A stretch of DNA of 64,000 nt, from assembly GCA_964036275.1 (NCBI GenBank), contig CAXIWQ010000487.1:124001-188000 (forward strand), given 5' to 3'. This stretch comes from Litoditis marina (Eukaryota; Nematoda; Chromadorea; Rhabditida; Rhabditidae). The notes below the pieces were generated by a model. The model made no database searches. It had not been told where the DNA came from and saw only the letters and a program-made list of their open reading frames with translations. Positions 51,741-63,600 of this stretch are shown in pieces. Both the position numbers and the translations under genes were made by a program. Positions within the stretch are counted from its first letter, which is position 1; each line of letters starts with the position of its first letter.

Positions 51741-51897
51741 TCGCAGTTACAGAGAATATTTCATACGGCTATCAAATCTGTTGCTCCCAGCTACAAAAAC
51801 CTAATACGACAATCTATTCTGTGGCGCACAGCCACAAAAGACAAATTAACGCGGTTATTGACTCTTTGCCGTGCAGCTACAGGAAAAAGGTTATACG

Positions 51898-53690
51898 GCT
51901 ATCAAATCTGTTGCTCCCAGCTACAAAAACCTAATACGACAATCTATTCTGTGGCGCACAGCCACAAAATACAAATTATCGCGGTTATCGACTTGTTGGC
52001 TTGCAGCTACAGAGAAAAGTTCATACGGCTATCAAGTTTGTTGCTCCCAGCTACAAAAACCTAATACGACTATATATTCTGTGGCGCACAGCCACAAAAG
52101 ACGAATTAACGCGGTTATTGACTCTTTGCCTCGCAGTTACAGAGAACATTTCATACGGCTATCAAATCTGTTGCTCCCAGCTACAAAAACCTAATACGAC
52201 AATCTATTCTGAGGCGCACAGCCACAAAGACGAATTAACGCGGTTATTGACATTTTGACTTGCAGCTACAAAAAAAAATCATACGGCTATCAAGTCTGTT
52301 GCTTCCAACTACAAAAACATAATACGACTTTATATTCTGTGGCGCACAGCCACAAAATACAAATTAACGCGGTTATTGACTCTTTGCCTTGCAGTTACAG
52401 AGAACATTTCATACGGCTATCAAATCTGTTGCTCCCAGCTACAAAAACCTAATACGACTTTATATTCTGTGGCGCACAGCCACAAAAGACAAATTAACGC
52501 GGTTTTTACCTCTTTGCCTTGCAGCTACAGAAAAAAAGTTTATACGGCTATCAAGTATGTTGCTCCCAGCTACAAAAACCTAATACGACTTTATATTCTG
52601 TGGCGCACAGCCACAAAAGACAAATTAACGCGGTTATTGACTCTTTGCCGTGCAGCTACAGAAAAAAGTTTATATGGCTATCAAGTATGTTGCTCCCAGC
52701 TAGAAAAACCCAATACAACTATCTATTCTGTGGCACACAGCCACAAAATACGATATAACGCGGTTATCGACTCTTTGCCTTGCAGCTACAGAAAAAAGTT
52801 TATACGGCTATCAAGTCTGTTGCTCATGGCTACAAAAACCTAATACGACTTTATATCCTATGGCGCACAGCCACAAAAGACAAATTAACGCGGTTATTAC
52901 CTCTTTGCCTTGCAGCTACAGAAAAAAGTTCATACGGCTATCAAGTCTGTTGCTCCCAGCTACAAAAACCTGATACGACAATCTATTCTGTGGCGCACAG
53001 CCACAAAAGACAAATTAACGCGGTTATTACCTCTTTGCCTTGCAGCTACAGAAAAAAGTTCATACGGCTATCAAGTCTGTTGCTCCCAGCTACAAAAACC
53101 TAATACGACTTTATATTCTGTGGCGCACAGCCACAAAAGACAAATTAACGCGGTTATTGACTCTTTGCCGTGCAGCTACAGAAAAAAGGTTATACGGCTA
53201 TCAAATATGTTGCTCCCAGCTACAAAAACCTAATACGACTATCTATTCTGTGGCGCACAGCCACAAAATACGAATTAACGCGGTTATCGACTCTTTGCCT
53301 TGCAGCTACAAAGAACAGTTCATACGGCTATCAAATCTGTTGCTCCCTGCTACAAAAACCTAACACGACAATCTATTCTGTGGCGCACAGCCACAAAATA
53401 CGAATTATCGCGGTTATCGACTTGTTGGCTTGCAGCTACAGAGAAAAGTTCATACGGCTATCAAGTCTGTTGCTCCCAGCTACAAAAACCTGATACGACA
53501 ATCTATTCTGTGGCGCACAGCCACAAAAGACAAATTAACGCGGTTATTACCTCTTTGCCTTGCAGCTACAGAAAAAAATTCATACGGCTATCAAGTCTGT
53601 TGCTCCCAGCTACGAAAACCTAATACGACTTTATATTCTGTGGCGCACAGCCACAAAAGACAAATTAACGCGGTTATTGACTCTTTGCCG
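51898..53690. repeat. 3,378-bp unit, copy 2
   Basis: This is the second copy of 48520-50310. From 52712 onward the same sequence is also the left part of the 7,959-bp block repeated at 60671-64000. This stretch therefore exists three times in the window. Confidence 0.88.
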
Positions 53691-55376
53691 TGCAGCTACA
53701 GGAAAAAGGTTATACGGCTATCAAGTATGTTGCTCCCAGCTAAAAAAAACCTAATACGACTATCTATTCTGTGGCGCACAGCCACAAAATACGAATTAAC
53801 GCGGTTATCGACTCTTTGCCTTGCAGCTACAGAGAACAGTTCATACGGCTATCAAGTCTGTTGCTCCCAGCTACAAAAACCTAATACGACTATATATTCT
53901 GTGGCGCACAGCCACAAAAGACGAATTAACGCGGTTATTGACTCTTTGCCTCGCAGTTACAGAGAATATTTCATACGGCTATCAAATCTGTTGCTCCCAG
54001 CTACAAAAACCTAATACGACAATCTATTCTGTGGCGCACAGCCACAAAAGACAAATTAACGCGGTTATTGACTCTTTGCCTTGCAGCTACAGAAAAAAAA
54101 TCATACGGCTATCAAGTCTGTTGCTCCCAGCTACGAAAACCTAATACGACTTCATATTCTGTGGCGCACAGCCACAAAACACGAAATATCGCGGTTATCG
54201 ACTTGTTGGCTTGCAGCTACAGAGAAAAGTTCATACGGCTATCAAGTCTGTTGCTCCCAGCTACGAAAACCTGATACGACAATCTATTCTGTGGCGCACA
54301 GCCACAAAAGACAAATTAACGCGGTTATTACCTCTTTGCCTTGCAGCTACAGAAAAAAGTTCATACGGCTATCAAGGCTGTTGCTCCCAGCTACGAAAAC
54401 CTAATACGACTTTATATTCTGTGGCGCACAGCCACAAAAGACAAATTAACGCGGTTATTGACTCTTTGCCTTGCAGCTACAGAAAAAAATCATACGGCTA
54501 TCAAGTCTGTTGCTCCCAGCTACGAAAACCTAATACGACTTTATATTCTGTGGCGCACAGCCACAAAACACGAAATATCGCGGTTATCGACTTGTTGGCT
54601 TGCAGCTACAGAGAAAAGTTCATACGGCTATCAAGTCTGTTGCTCCCAGCTACAAAAACCTGATACGACAATCTATTCTGTGGCGCACAGCCACAAAAGA
54701 CAAATTAACGCGGTTATTACCTCTTTGCCTTGCAGCTACAGAAAAAAGTTCATACGGCTATCAAGTCTGTTGCTCCCAGCTACGAAAACCTAATACGACT
54801 TTATATTCTGTGGCGCACAGCCACAAAAGACAAATTAACGCGGTTATTGACTCTTTGCCGTGCAGCTACAGGAAAAAGGTTATACGGCTATCAAGTATGT
54901 TGCTCCCAGCTACAAAAACCTAATACGACTATCTATTCTGTGACGCACAGCCACAAAATACGAATTGACGCGGTTATCGAGTCTTTGCCTTGCAGCTACA
55001 GAGAATATTTCATACGGCTATCAAATCTGTTGCTCCCAGCTACAAAAACCTAATACGACAATCTATTCTGTGGCGCACAGCCACAAAAACAAATTATCGC
55101 GGTTATCGACTTGTTGGCTTGCAGCTACAGAGAAAAGTTCATACGGCTATCAAGTCTGTTGCTCCCAGCTACAAAAACCTAATACGACTATATATTCTGT
55201 GGCGCACAGCCACAAAAGACGAATTAACGCGGTTATTGACTCTTTGCCTCGCAGTTACAGAGAACATTTCATACGGCTATCAAATCTGTTGCTCCCAGCT
55301 ACAAAAACCTAATACGACAATCTATTCTGTGGCGCACAGCCACAAAGACGAATTAACGCGGTTATTGACATTTTGA
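53691..55376. repeat. Block with CGAAAACC variants, repeated at 57.7 and 61.7 kb
   Basis: Monomers with CCAGCTACGAAAACC and CACGAAATATCG dominate. 54600-55376 matches 57718-58494 (offset 3,118), and the whole segment matches 61650-63335 (offset 7,959). One private change, TGTGACGCACAGCC near 54951, breaks a dyad arm and is absent from the other copies. Confidence 0.85.
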
Positions 55377-56848
55377 CTTGCAGCTACAAAAAAAAATCAT
55401 ACGGCTATCAAGTCTGTTGCTCCCAGCTACAAAAACCTAATACGACTATATATTCTGTGGCGCACAGCCACAAAAGACGAATTGACGCGGTTATTGACTC
55501 TTTGCCTCGCAGTTACAGAGAATATTTCATACGGCTATCAAATCTGTTGCTCCCAGATACAAACACCTAATACGACAATCTATTCTGTGGCGCACAGCCA
55601 CAAAATACGAATTAACGCGGTTATCGACTTTTTGGCTTGCAGTTAAAGAGAAAAGTTCATACGGCTATCAAATCTGTTGCTCCCAGATACAAACACCTAA
55701 TACGACAATCTATTCTGTGGCGCACAGCCACAAAATACGAATTAACGCGGTTATCGACTTTTTGGCTTGCAGTTACAGAGAAAAGTTTATGCGGCTATCA
55801 AATCTGTTGCTCCCAGCTACAAAAACCTAATACGACTTCATATTCTGTGGCGCACAGCCACAAAAGACAAATTAACGCGGTTGTTGACTCTTTGCCGTAA
55901 AGCTACAAAAAAAAGTTTATACGGCTATCAAGTATGTTGCTCCCAGCTGCAAAGACCTAACACGACTATATATTCTGTGGCGCACAGCAACAAAAGACGA
56001 CTTAACGCGGTTATTGACTCTTTGCCTTGCAGCTACAGAAAAAAGTTCATACGGCTATCAAGTCTGTTGCTCCCAGATACAAAAACCTAAGACGACTGTA
56101 TATTCTGTGGCGCAGAGCCACAAAAGACGACTTAACGCGGTTATTGACTCTTTGCCTTGCAGCTACAGAAAAAAGTTCATACGGCTATCAAGTCTGTTGC
56201 TCCCAGCTACAAAAACCTAATACGACAATCTATTTTGTGGCGCACATCCACCAAATACAAATTAACGCGGTTATTGACTCTTTGCCTTGCACCTACAGAA
56301 AAAAAATCATACGGCTATCAAGTCTGTTGCTCCCAACTACAAAAACCTAATACGACTTTATATTCTGTGGCGCACAACCACAAAAGACAAATTAACGCGG
56401 TTATTGACTCTTTGCCTTGCAGCTACAGAAAAAAGTTTATACGGCTATCAAGTCTGTTGCTCCCAGCTACAAAAACCTAATACGATTATCTATTCTGTGG
56501 CGCACAGCCACGAAATACGAATTAACGCGGTTATCGACTCTTCGGCTTGCAGTTACAGAAAAAAAACTCATACGGCAATCAAGTCTGTTGCTCCCAACTA
56601 CAAAAACCTTATACGACTTTATATTCTGTGGCGCACAGCCACAAAAGACAAATTAACGCGGTTATTGACTCTTTGCCTTGCAGCTACGAAAAAAAGTTCA
56701 TACGGCTATCAAGTATGTTGCTCCCAGCTCGAAAAACCCAATACAACTATCTTTTCTGTGGCACACAGCCACAAATTACGAATTAACGCGGTTATCGACT
56801 CTTTGCCTTGCAGCTACAGAAAAAAGTTTATACGGCTATCAAGTCTGT
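55377..56848. repeat. Divergent-monomer block, copy 1 (recurs at offset 3,765 bp)
   Basis: The monomers here carry more substitutions than elsewhere: CCCAGATACAAACACC, GCAGTTAAAGAG, GCCGTAAAGCTAC, GCTGCAAAGACCTAACACG, GCACATCCACC, GCACCTACAG, ACTCATACGGCAATC and CCAGCTCGAAAAACC. The block recurs at 59142-60613. The match ends exactly at 56848/60613, just before the junction at 60.6 kb. The many private changes suggest an older, less homogenised layer. Confidence 0.85.
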
Positions 56849-57457
56849 TGCTCCTGGCTACAAAAACCTAATACGACTTACTATTCTGTGGCGCACAGCC
56901 ACAAAAGACAAATTAACGCGGTTATTGACTCTTTACCGTGCAGCTATAGAAAAAAGTTTATACGGCTATCGAGTATGTTGCTCCCAGCTACAAAAACCTA
57001 ATACGACAATCTATTCTGTGGCGCACAGCCACAAAATACGAATTAACGCGGTTATCGACTCTTTGCCTTGCAACTACAGAGAACAGTTCATACGGCTATC
57101 AAGTCTGTTGCTCCCAGATACAAAAACCTAATACGACTATCTATTATGTGGCGCACAGCCACAAAATACGAATTAACGCGGTTATCGTCTCTTTGGCTTG
57201 CAGTTACAGAGAAAAGTTCATACGGCTATCAAATCTGTTGCTCCCAGCTACAAAAACCTAATACGACAATCTATTCTGTGGCGCACAGCCATAAAATACA
57301 AAATAACGCGGTTATTGACTCTTTGGCTTGCAGTTACAGAGAATATTTCATACGGCTATCAAATCTGTTGCTCCCAGCTACAAAAACCTAATACGACAAT
57401 CTATTCTGTGGCGCACAGCCACAAAAGACAAATTAACGCGGTTATTGACTCTTTGCC
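56849..57457. repeat. Continuation of divergent monomers, single copy
   Basis: This holds about five monomers with private changes such as CTCCTGGCTAC, TTTACCGTGCAGCTATAG, CTATCGAGTATG, TTGCAACTACAG and TATCGTCTCTTTGG. The corresponding part is missing from the second copy because the 60.6 kb junction removed it. Confidence 0.75.
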
Positions 57458-58494
57458 GTGCAGCTACAGGAAAAAGGTTATACGGCTACCAAGTATGTTG
57501 CTCCCAGCTACAAAAACCTAATACGACTATCTATTCTGTGGCGCACAGCCACAAAATACGAATTAACGCGGTTATCGACTCTTTGCCTTGCAGCTACAGA
57601 GAACAGTTCATACGACTATCAAATCTGTTGCTCCCAGCTACAAAAACCTAATACGACAATCTATTCTGTGGCGCACAGCCACAAAATACAAATTATCGCG
57701 GTTATCGACTTGTTGGCTTGCAGCTACAGAGAAAAGTTCATACGGCTATCAAGTCTGTTGCTCCCAGCTACAAAAACCTGATACGACAATCTATTCTGTG
57801 GCGCACAGCCACAAAAGACAAATTAACGCGGTTATTACCTCTTTGCCTTGCAGCTACAGAAAAAAGTTCATACGGCTATCAAGTCTGTTGCTCCCAGCTA
57901 CGAAAACCTAATACGACTTTATATTCTGTGGCGCACAGCCACAAAAGACAAATTAACGCGGTTATTGACTCTTTGCCGTGCAGCTACAGGAAAAAGGTTA
58001 TACGGCTATCAAGTATGTTGCTCCCAGCTACAAAAACCTAATACGACTATCTATTCTGTGGCGCACAGCCACAAAATACGAATTGACGCGGTTATCGAGT
58101 CTTTGCCTTGCAGCTACAGAGAATATTTCATACGGCTATCAAATCTGTTGCTCCCAGCTACAAAAACCTAATACGACAATCTATTCTGTGGCGCACAGCC
58201 ACAAAAACAAATTATCGCGGTTATCGACTTGTTGGCTTGCAGCTACAGAGAAAAGTTCATACGGCTATCAAGTCTGTTGCTCCCAGCTACAAAAACCTAA
58301 TACGACTATATATTCTGTGGCGCACAGCCACAAAAGACGAATTAACGCGGTTATTGACTCTTTGCCTCGCAGTTACAGAGAACATTTCATACGGCTATCA
58401 AATCTGTTGCTCCCAGCTACAAAAACCTAATACGACAATCTATTCTGTGGCGCACAGCCACAAAGACGAATTAACGCGGTTATTGACATTTTGA
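57458..58494. repeat. Second copy of the 54600-55376 block plus flank
   Basis: 57718-58494 matches 54600-55376 at an offset of 3,118 bp, including GTTATCGAGTCTTTGCC and the one-base-short CACAAAAACAAATTATCG monomer. A third copy lies at 62559-63335. Confidence 0.83.
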
Positions 58495-59141
58495 CTTGCA
58501 GCTACAAAAAAAAAATCATACGGCTATCAAGTCTGTTGCTCCCAGCTACAAAAACCTAATACGACTATATATTCTGTGGCGCACAGCCACAAAAGACGAA
58601 TTAACGCGGTTATTGACTCTTTGCCTCGCAGTTACAGAGAACATTTCATACGGCTATCAAATCTGTTGCTCCCAGCTACAAAAACCTAATACGACAATCT
58701 ATTCTGTGGCGCACAGCCACAAAGACGAATTAACGCGGTTATTGACATTTTGACTTGCAGCTACAAAAAAAAAATCATACGGCTATCAAATCTGTTGCTC
58801 CCAGCTACAAAAACCTAATACGACAATCTATTCTGTGGCGCACAGCCACAAATACGAATTTCGCGGTTATCGACTTGTTGGCTTGCAGCTACAGAGAAAA
58901 GTTCATACGGCTATCAAGTCTGTTGCTCCCAGCTACAAAAACCTAATACGACTATATATTCTGTGGCGCACAGCCACAAAAGACGAATTAACGCGGTTAT
59001 TGACTCTTTGCCTCGCAGTTACAGAGAACATTTCATACGGCTATCAAATCTGTTGCTCCCAGCTACAAAAACCTAATACGACAATCTATTCTGTGGCGCA
59101 CAGCCACAAAGACGAATTAACGCGGTTATTGACATTTTGAC
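58495..59141. repeat. Five extra monomers (short cassette repeated)
   Basis: A dimer with CACAAAGACGAATTAACG and GACATTTTGACTTGCAGC recurs at steps of 259 and 387 bp (starts near 58496, 58755 and 59142). These ~647 bp account for the difference between the 3,118-bp offset upstream and the 3,765-bp offset downstream. They are therefore a local expansion inside an already duplicated block. One A subunit (CACAAATACGAATTTCGCGG near 58848) is unique. Confidence 0.8.
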
Positions 59142-60613
59142 TTGCAGCTACAAAAAAAAAATCATACGGCTATCAAGTCTGTTGCTCCCAGCTACAAAAA
59201 CCTAATACGACTATATATTCTGTGGCGCACAGCCACAAAAGACGAATTAACGCGGTTATTGACTCTTTGCCTCGCAGTTACAGAGAATATTTCATACGGC
59301 TATCAAATTATTTGCTCCCAGATACAAACACCTAATACGACAATCTATTCTGTGGCGCACAGCCACAAAATACGAATTAACGCGGTTATCGACTTTTTGG
59401 CTTGCAGTTAAAGAGAAAAGTTCATACGGCTATCAAATCTGTTGCTCCCAGATACAAACACCTAATACGACAATCTATTCTGTGGCGCACAGCCACAAAA
59501 TACGAATTAACGCGGTTATCGACTTTTTGGCTTGCAGTTACAGAGAAAAGTTTATGCGGCTATCAAGTCTGTTGCTCCCAGCTACAAAAACCTAATACGA
59601 CTTCATATTCTGTGGCGCACAGCCACAAAAGACAAATTAACGCGGTTGTTGACTCTTTGCCGTAAAGCTACAAAAAAAAGTTTATACGGCTATCAAGTAT
59701 GTTGCTCCCAGCTGCAAAGACCTAACACGACTATATATTCTGTGGCGCACAGCCACAAAAGACGACTTAACGCGGTTATTGACTCTTTGCCTTGCAGCTA
59801 CAGAAAAAAGTTCATACGGCTATCAAGTCTGTTGCTCCCAGATACAAAAACCTAAGACGACTGTATATTCTGTGGCGCACAGCCACAAAAGACGACTTAA
59901 CGCGGTTATTGACTCTTTGCCTTGCAGCTACAGAAAAAAGTTCATACGGCTATCAAGTCTGTTGCTCCCAGCTACAAAAACCTAATACGACAATCTATTT
60001 TGTGGCGCACATCCACCAAATACAAATTAACGCGGTTATTGACTCTTTGCCTTGCACCTACAGAAAAAAAATCATACGGCTATCAAGTCTGTTGCTCCCA
60101 ACTACAAAAACCTAATACGACTTTATATTCTGTGGCGCACAACCACAAAAGACAAATTAACGCGGTTATTGACTCTTTGCCTTGCAGCTACAGAAAAAAG
60201 TTTATACGGCTATCAAGTCTGTTGCTCCCAGCTACAAAAACCTAATACGATTATCTATTCTGTGGCGCACAGCCACGAAATACGAATTAACGCGGTTATC
60301 GACTCTTCGGCTTGCAGTTACAGAAAAAAAACTCATACGGCAATCAAGTCTGTTGCTCCCAACTACAAAAACCTTATACGACTTTATATTCTGTGGCGCA
60401 CAGCCACAAAAGACAAATTAACGCGGTTATTGACTCTTTGCCTTGCAGCTACAAAAAAAAGTTCATACGGCTATCAAGTATGTTGCTCCCAGCTCGAAAA
60501 ACCCAATACAACTATCTTTTCTGTGGCACACAGCCACAAATTACGAATTAACGCGGTTATCGACTCTTTGCCTTGCAGCTACAGAAAAAAGTTTATACGG
60601 CTATCAAGTCTGT
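59142..60613. repeat. Divergent-monomer block, copy 2
   Basis: This is the second copy of 55377-56848. Differences seen include TCAAATTATTTGCTCCC near 59306 where copy 1 has TCAAATCTGTTGCTCCC, and GCTACAAAAAAAAG near 60449 where copy 1 has GCTACGAAAAAAAG. It ends abruptly at 60613. Confidence 0.85.
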
Positions 60614-60670
60614 AATCAATCGACTCTTTGCCTTGCAGCTACAGAAAAAAGTTTATACGGCTATCAAGTC
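60611..60670. other. Rearrangement junction: phase break with short insertion
   Basis: After ...CTATCAAGTCTGT (60601-60613) the expected TGCTCC is missing. An 8-base segment TGTAATCA (60611-60618) leads into a repeat of the preceding 52 bases: 60619-60670 equals 60559-60610. From 60671 the sequence continues at AATACAAC, which corresponds to 52712 in the source block, and the 26 or so bases that normally precede it are missing. The two partial monomers measure 60 and 106 bp. I saw no other break of the 130-bp phase this large in the window. Confidence 0.9.
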
Positions 60671-63600
60671 AATACAACTATCTATTCTGTGGCACACAGC
60701 CACAAAATACGATATAACGCGGTTATCGACTCTTTGCCTTGCAGCTACAGAAAAAAGTTTATACGGCTATCAAGTCTGTTGCTCATGGCTACAAAAACCT
60801 AATACGACTTTATATCCTATGGCGCACAGCCACAAAAGACAAATTAACGCGGTTATTACCTCTTTGCCTTGCAGCTACAGAAAAAAGTTCATACGGCTAT
60901 CAAGTCTGTTGCTCCCAGCTACAAAAACCTGATACGACAATCTATTCTGTGGCGCACAGCCACAAAAGACAAATTAACGCGGTTATTACCTCTTTGCCTT
61001 GCAGCTACAGAAAAAAGTTCATACGGCTATCAAGTCTGTTGCTCCCAGCTACAAAAACCTAATACGACTTTATATTCTGTGGCGCACAGCCACAAAAGAC
61101 AAATTAACGCGGTTATTGACTCTTTGCCGTGCAGCTACAGAAAAAAGGTTATACGGCTATCAAATATGTTGCTCCCAGCTACAAAAACCTAATACGACTA
61201 TCTATTCTGTGGCGCACAGCCACAAAATACGAATTAACGCGGTTATCGACTCTTTGCCTTGCAGCTACAAAGAACAGTTCATACGGCTATCAAATCTGTT
61301 GCTCCCAGCTACAAAAACCTAACACGACAATCTATTCTGTGGCGCACAGCCACAAAATACGAATTATCGCGGTTATCGACTTGTTGGCTTGCAGCTACAG
61401 AGAAAAGTTCATACGGCTATCAAGTCTGTTGCTCCCAGCTACAAAAACCTGATACGACAATCTATTCTGTGGCGCACAGCCACAAAAGACAAATTAACGC
61501 GGTTATTACCTCTTTGCCTTGCAGCTACAGAAAAAAATTCATACGGCTATCAAGTCTGTTGCTCCCAGCTACGAAAACCTAATACGACTTTATATTCTGT
61601 GGCGCACAGCCACAAAAGACAAATTAACGCGGTTATTGACTCTTTGCCGTGCAGCTACAGGAAAAAGGTTATACGGCTATCAAGTATGTTGCTCCCAGCT
61701 AAAAAAAACCTAATACGACTATCTATTCTGTGGCGCACAGCCACAAAATACGAATTAACGCGGTTATCGACTCTTTGCCTTGCAGCTACAGAGAACAGTT
61801 CATACGGCTATCAAGTCTGTTGCTCCCAGCTACAAAAACCTAATACGACTATATATTCTGTGGCGCACAGCCACAAAAGACGAATTAACGCGGTTATTGA
61901 CTCTTTGCCTCGCAGTTACAGAGAATATTTCATACGGCTATCAAATCTGTTGCTCCCAGCTACAAAAACCTAATACGACAATCTATTCTGTGGCGCACAG
62001 CCACAAAAGACAAATTAACGCGGTTATTGACTCTTTGCCTTGCAGCTACAGAAAAAAAATCATACGGCTATCAAGTCTGTTGCTCCCAGCTACGAAAACC
62101 TAATACGACTTCATATTCTGTGGCGCACAGCCACAAAACACGAAATATCGCGGTTATCGACTTGTTGGCTTGCAGCTACAGAGAAAAGTTCATACGGCTA
62201 TCAAGTCTGTTGCTCCCAGCTACGAAAACCTGATACGACAATCTATTCTGTGGCGCACAGCCACAAAAGACAAATTAACGCGGTTATTACCTCTTTGCCT
62301 TGCAGCTACAGAAAAAAGTTCATACGGCTATCAAGGCTGTTGCTCCCAGCTACGAAAACCTAATACGACTTTATATTCTGTGGCGCACAGCCACAAAAGA
62401 CAAATTAACGCGGTTATTGACTCTTTGCCTTGCAGCTACAGAAAAAAATCATACGGCTATCAAGTCTGTTGCTCCCAGCTACGAAAACCTAATACGACTT
62501 TATATTCTGTGGCGCACAGCCACAAAACACGAAATATCGCGGTTATCGACTTGTTGGCTTGCAGCTACAGAGAAAAGTTCATACGGCTATCAAGTCTGTT
62601 GCTCCCAGCTACAAAAACCTGATACGACAATCTATTCTGTGGCGCACAGCCACAAAAGACAAATTAACGCGGTTATTACCTCTTTGCCTTGCAGCTACAG
62701 AAAAAAGTTCATACGGCTATCAAGTCTGTTGCTCCCAGCTACGAAAACCTAATACGACTTTATATTCTGTGGCGCACAGCCACAAAAGACAAATTAACGC
62801 GGTTATTGACTCTTTGCCGTGCAGCTACAGGAAAAAGGTTATACGGCTATCAAGTATGTTGCTCCCAGCTACAAAAACCTAATACGACTATCTATTCTGT
62901 GGCGCACAGCCACAAAATACGAATTGACGCGGTTATCGAGTCTTTGCCTTGCAGCTACAGAGAATATTTCATACGGCTATCAAATCTGTTGCTCCCAGCT
63001 ACAAAAACCTAATACGACAATCTATTCTGTGGCGCACAGCCACAAAAACAAATTATCGCGGTTATCGACTTGTTGGCTTGCAGCTACAGAGAAAAGTTCA
63101 TACGGCTATCAAGTCTGTTGCTCCCAGCTACAAAAACCTAATACGACTATATATTCTGTGGCGCACAGCCACAAAAGACGAATTAACGCGGTTATTGACT
63201 CTTTGCCTCGCAGTTACAGAGAACATTTCATACGGCTATCAAATCTGTTGCTCCCAGCTACAAAAACCTAATACGACAATCTATTCTGTGGCGCACAGCC
63301 ACAAAGACGAATTAACGCGGTTATTGACATTTTGACTTGCAGCTACAAAAAAAAATCATACGGCTATCAAGTCTGTTGCTCCCAGCTACAAAAACCTAAT
63401 ACGACTATATATTCTGTGGCGCACAGCCACAAAAGACGAATTGACGCGGTTATTGACTCTTTGCCTCGCAGTTACAGAGAATATTTCATACGGCTATCAA
63501 ATCTGTTGCTCCCAGATACAAACACCTAATACGACAATCTATTCTGTGGCGCACAGCCACAAAATACGAATTAACGCGGTTATCGACTTTTTGGCTTGCA

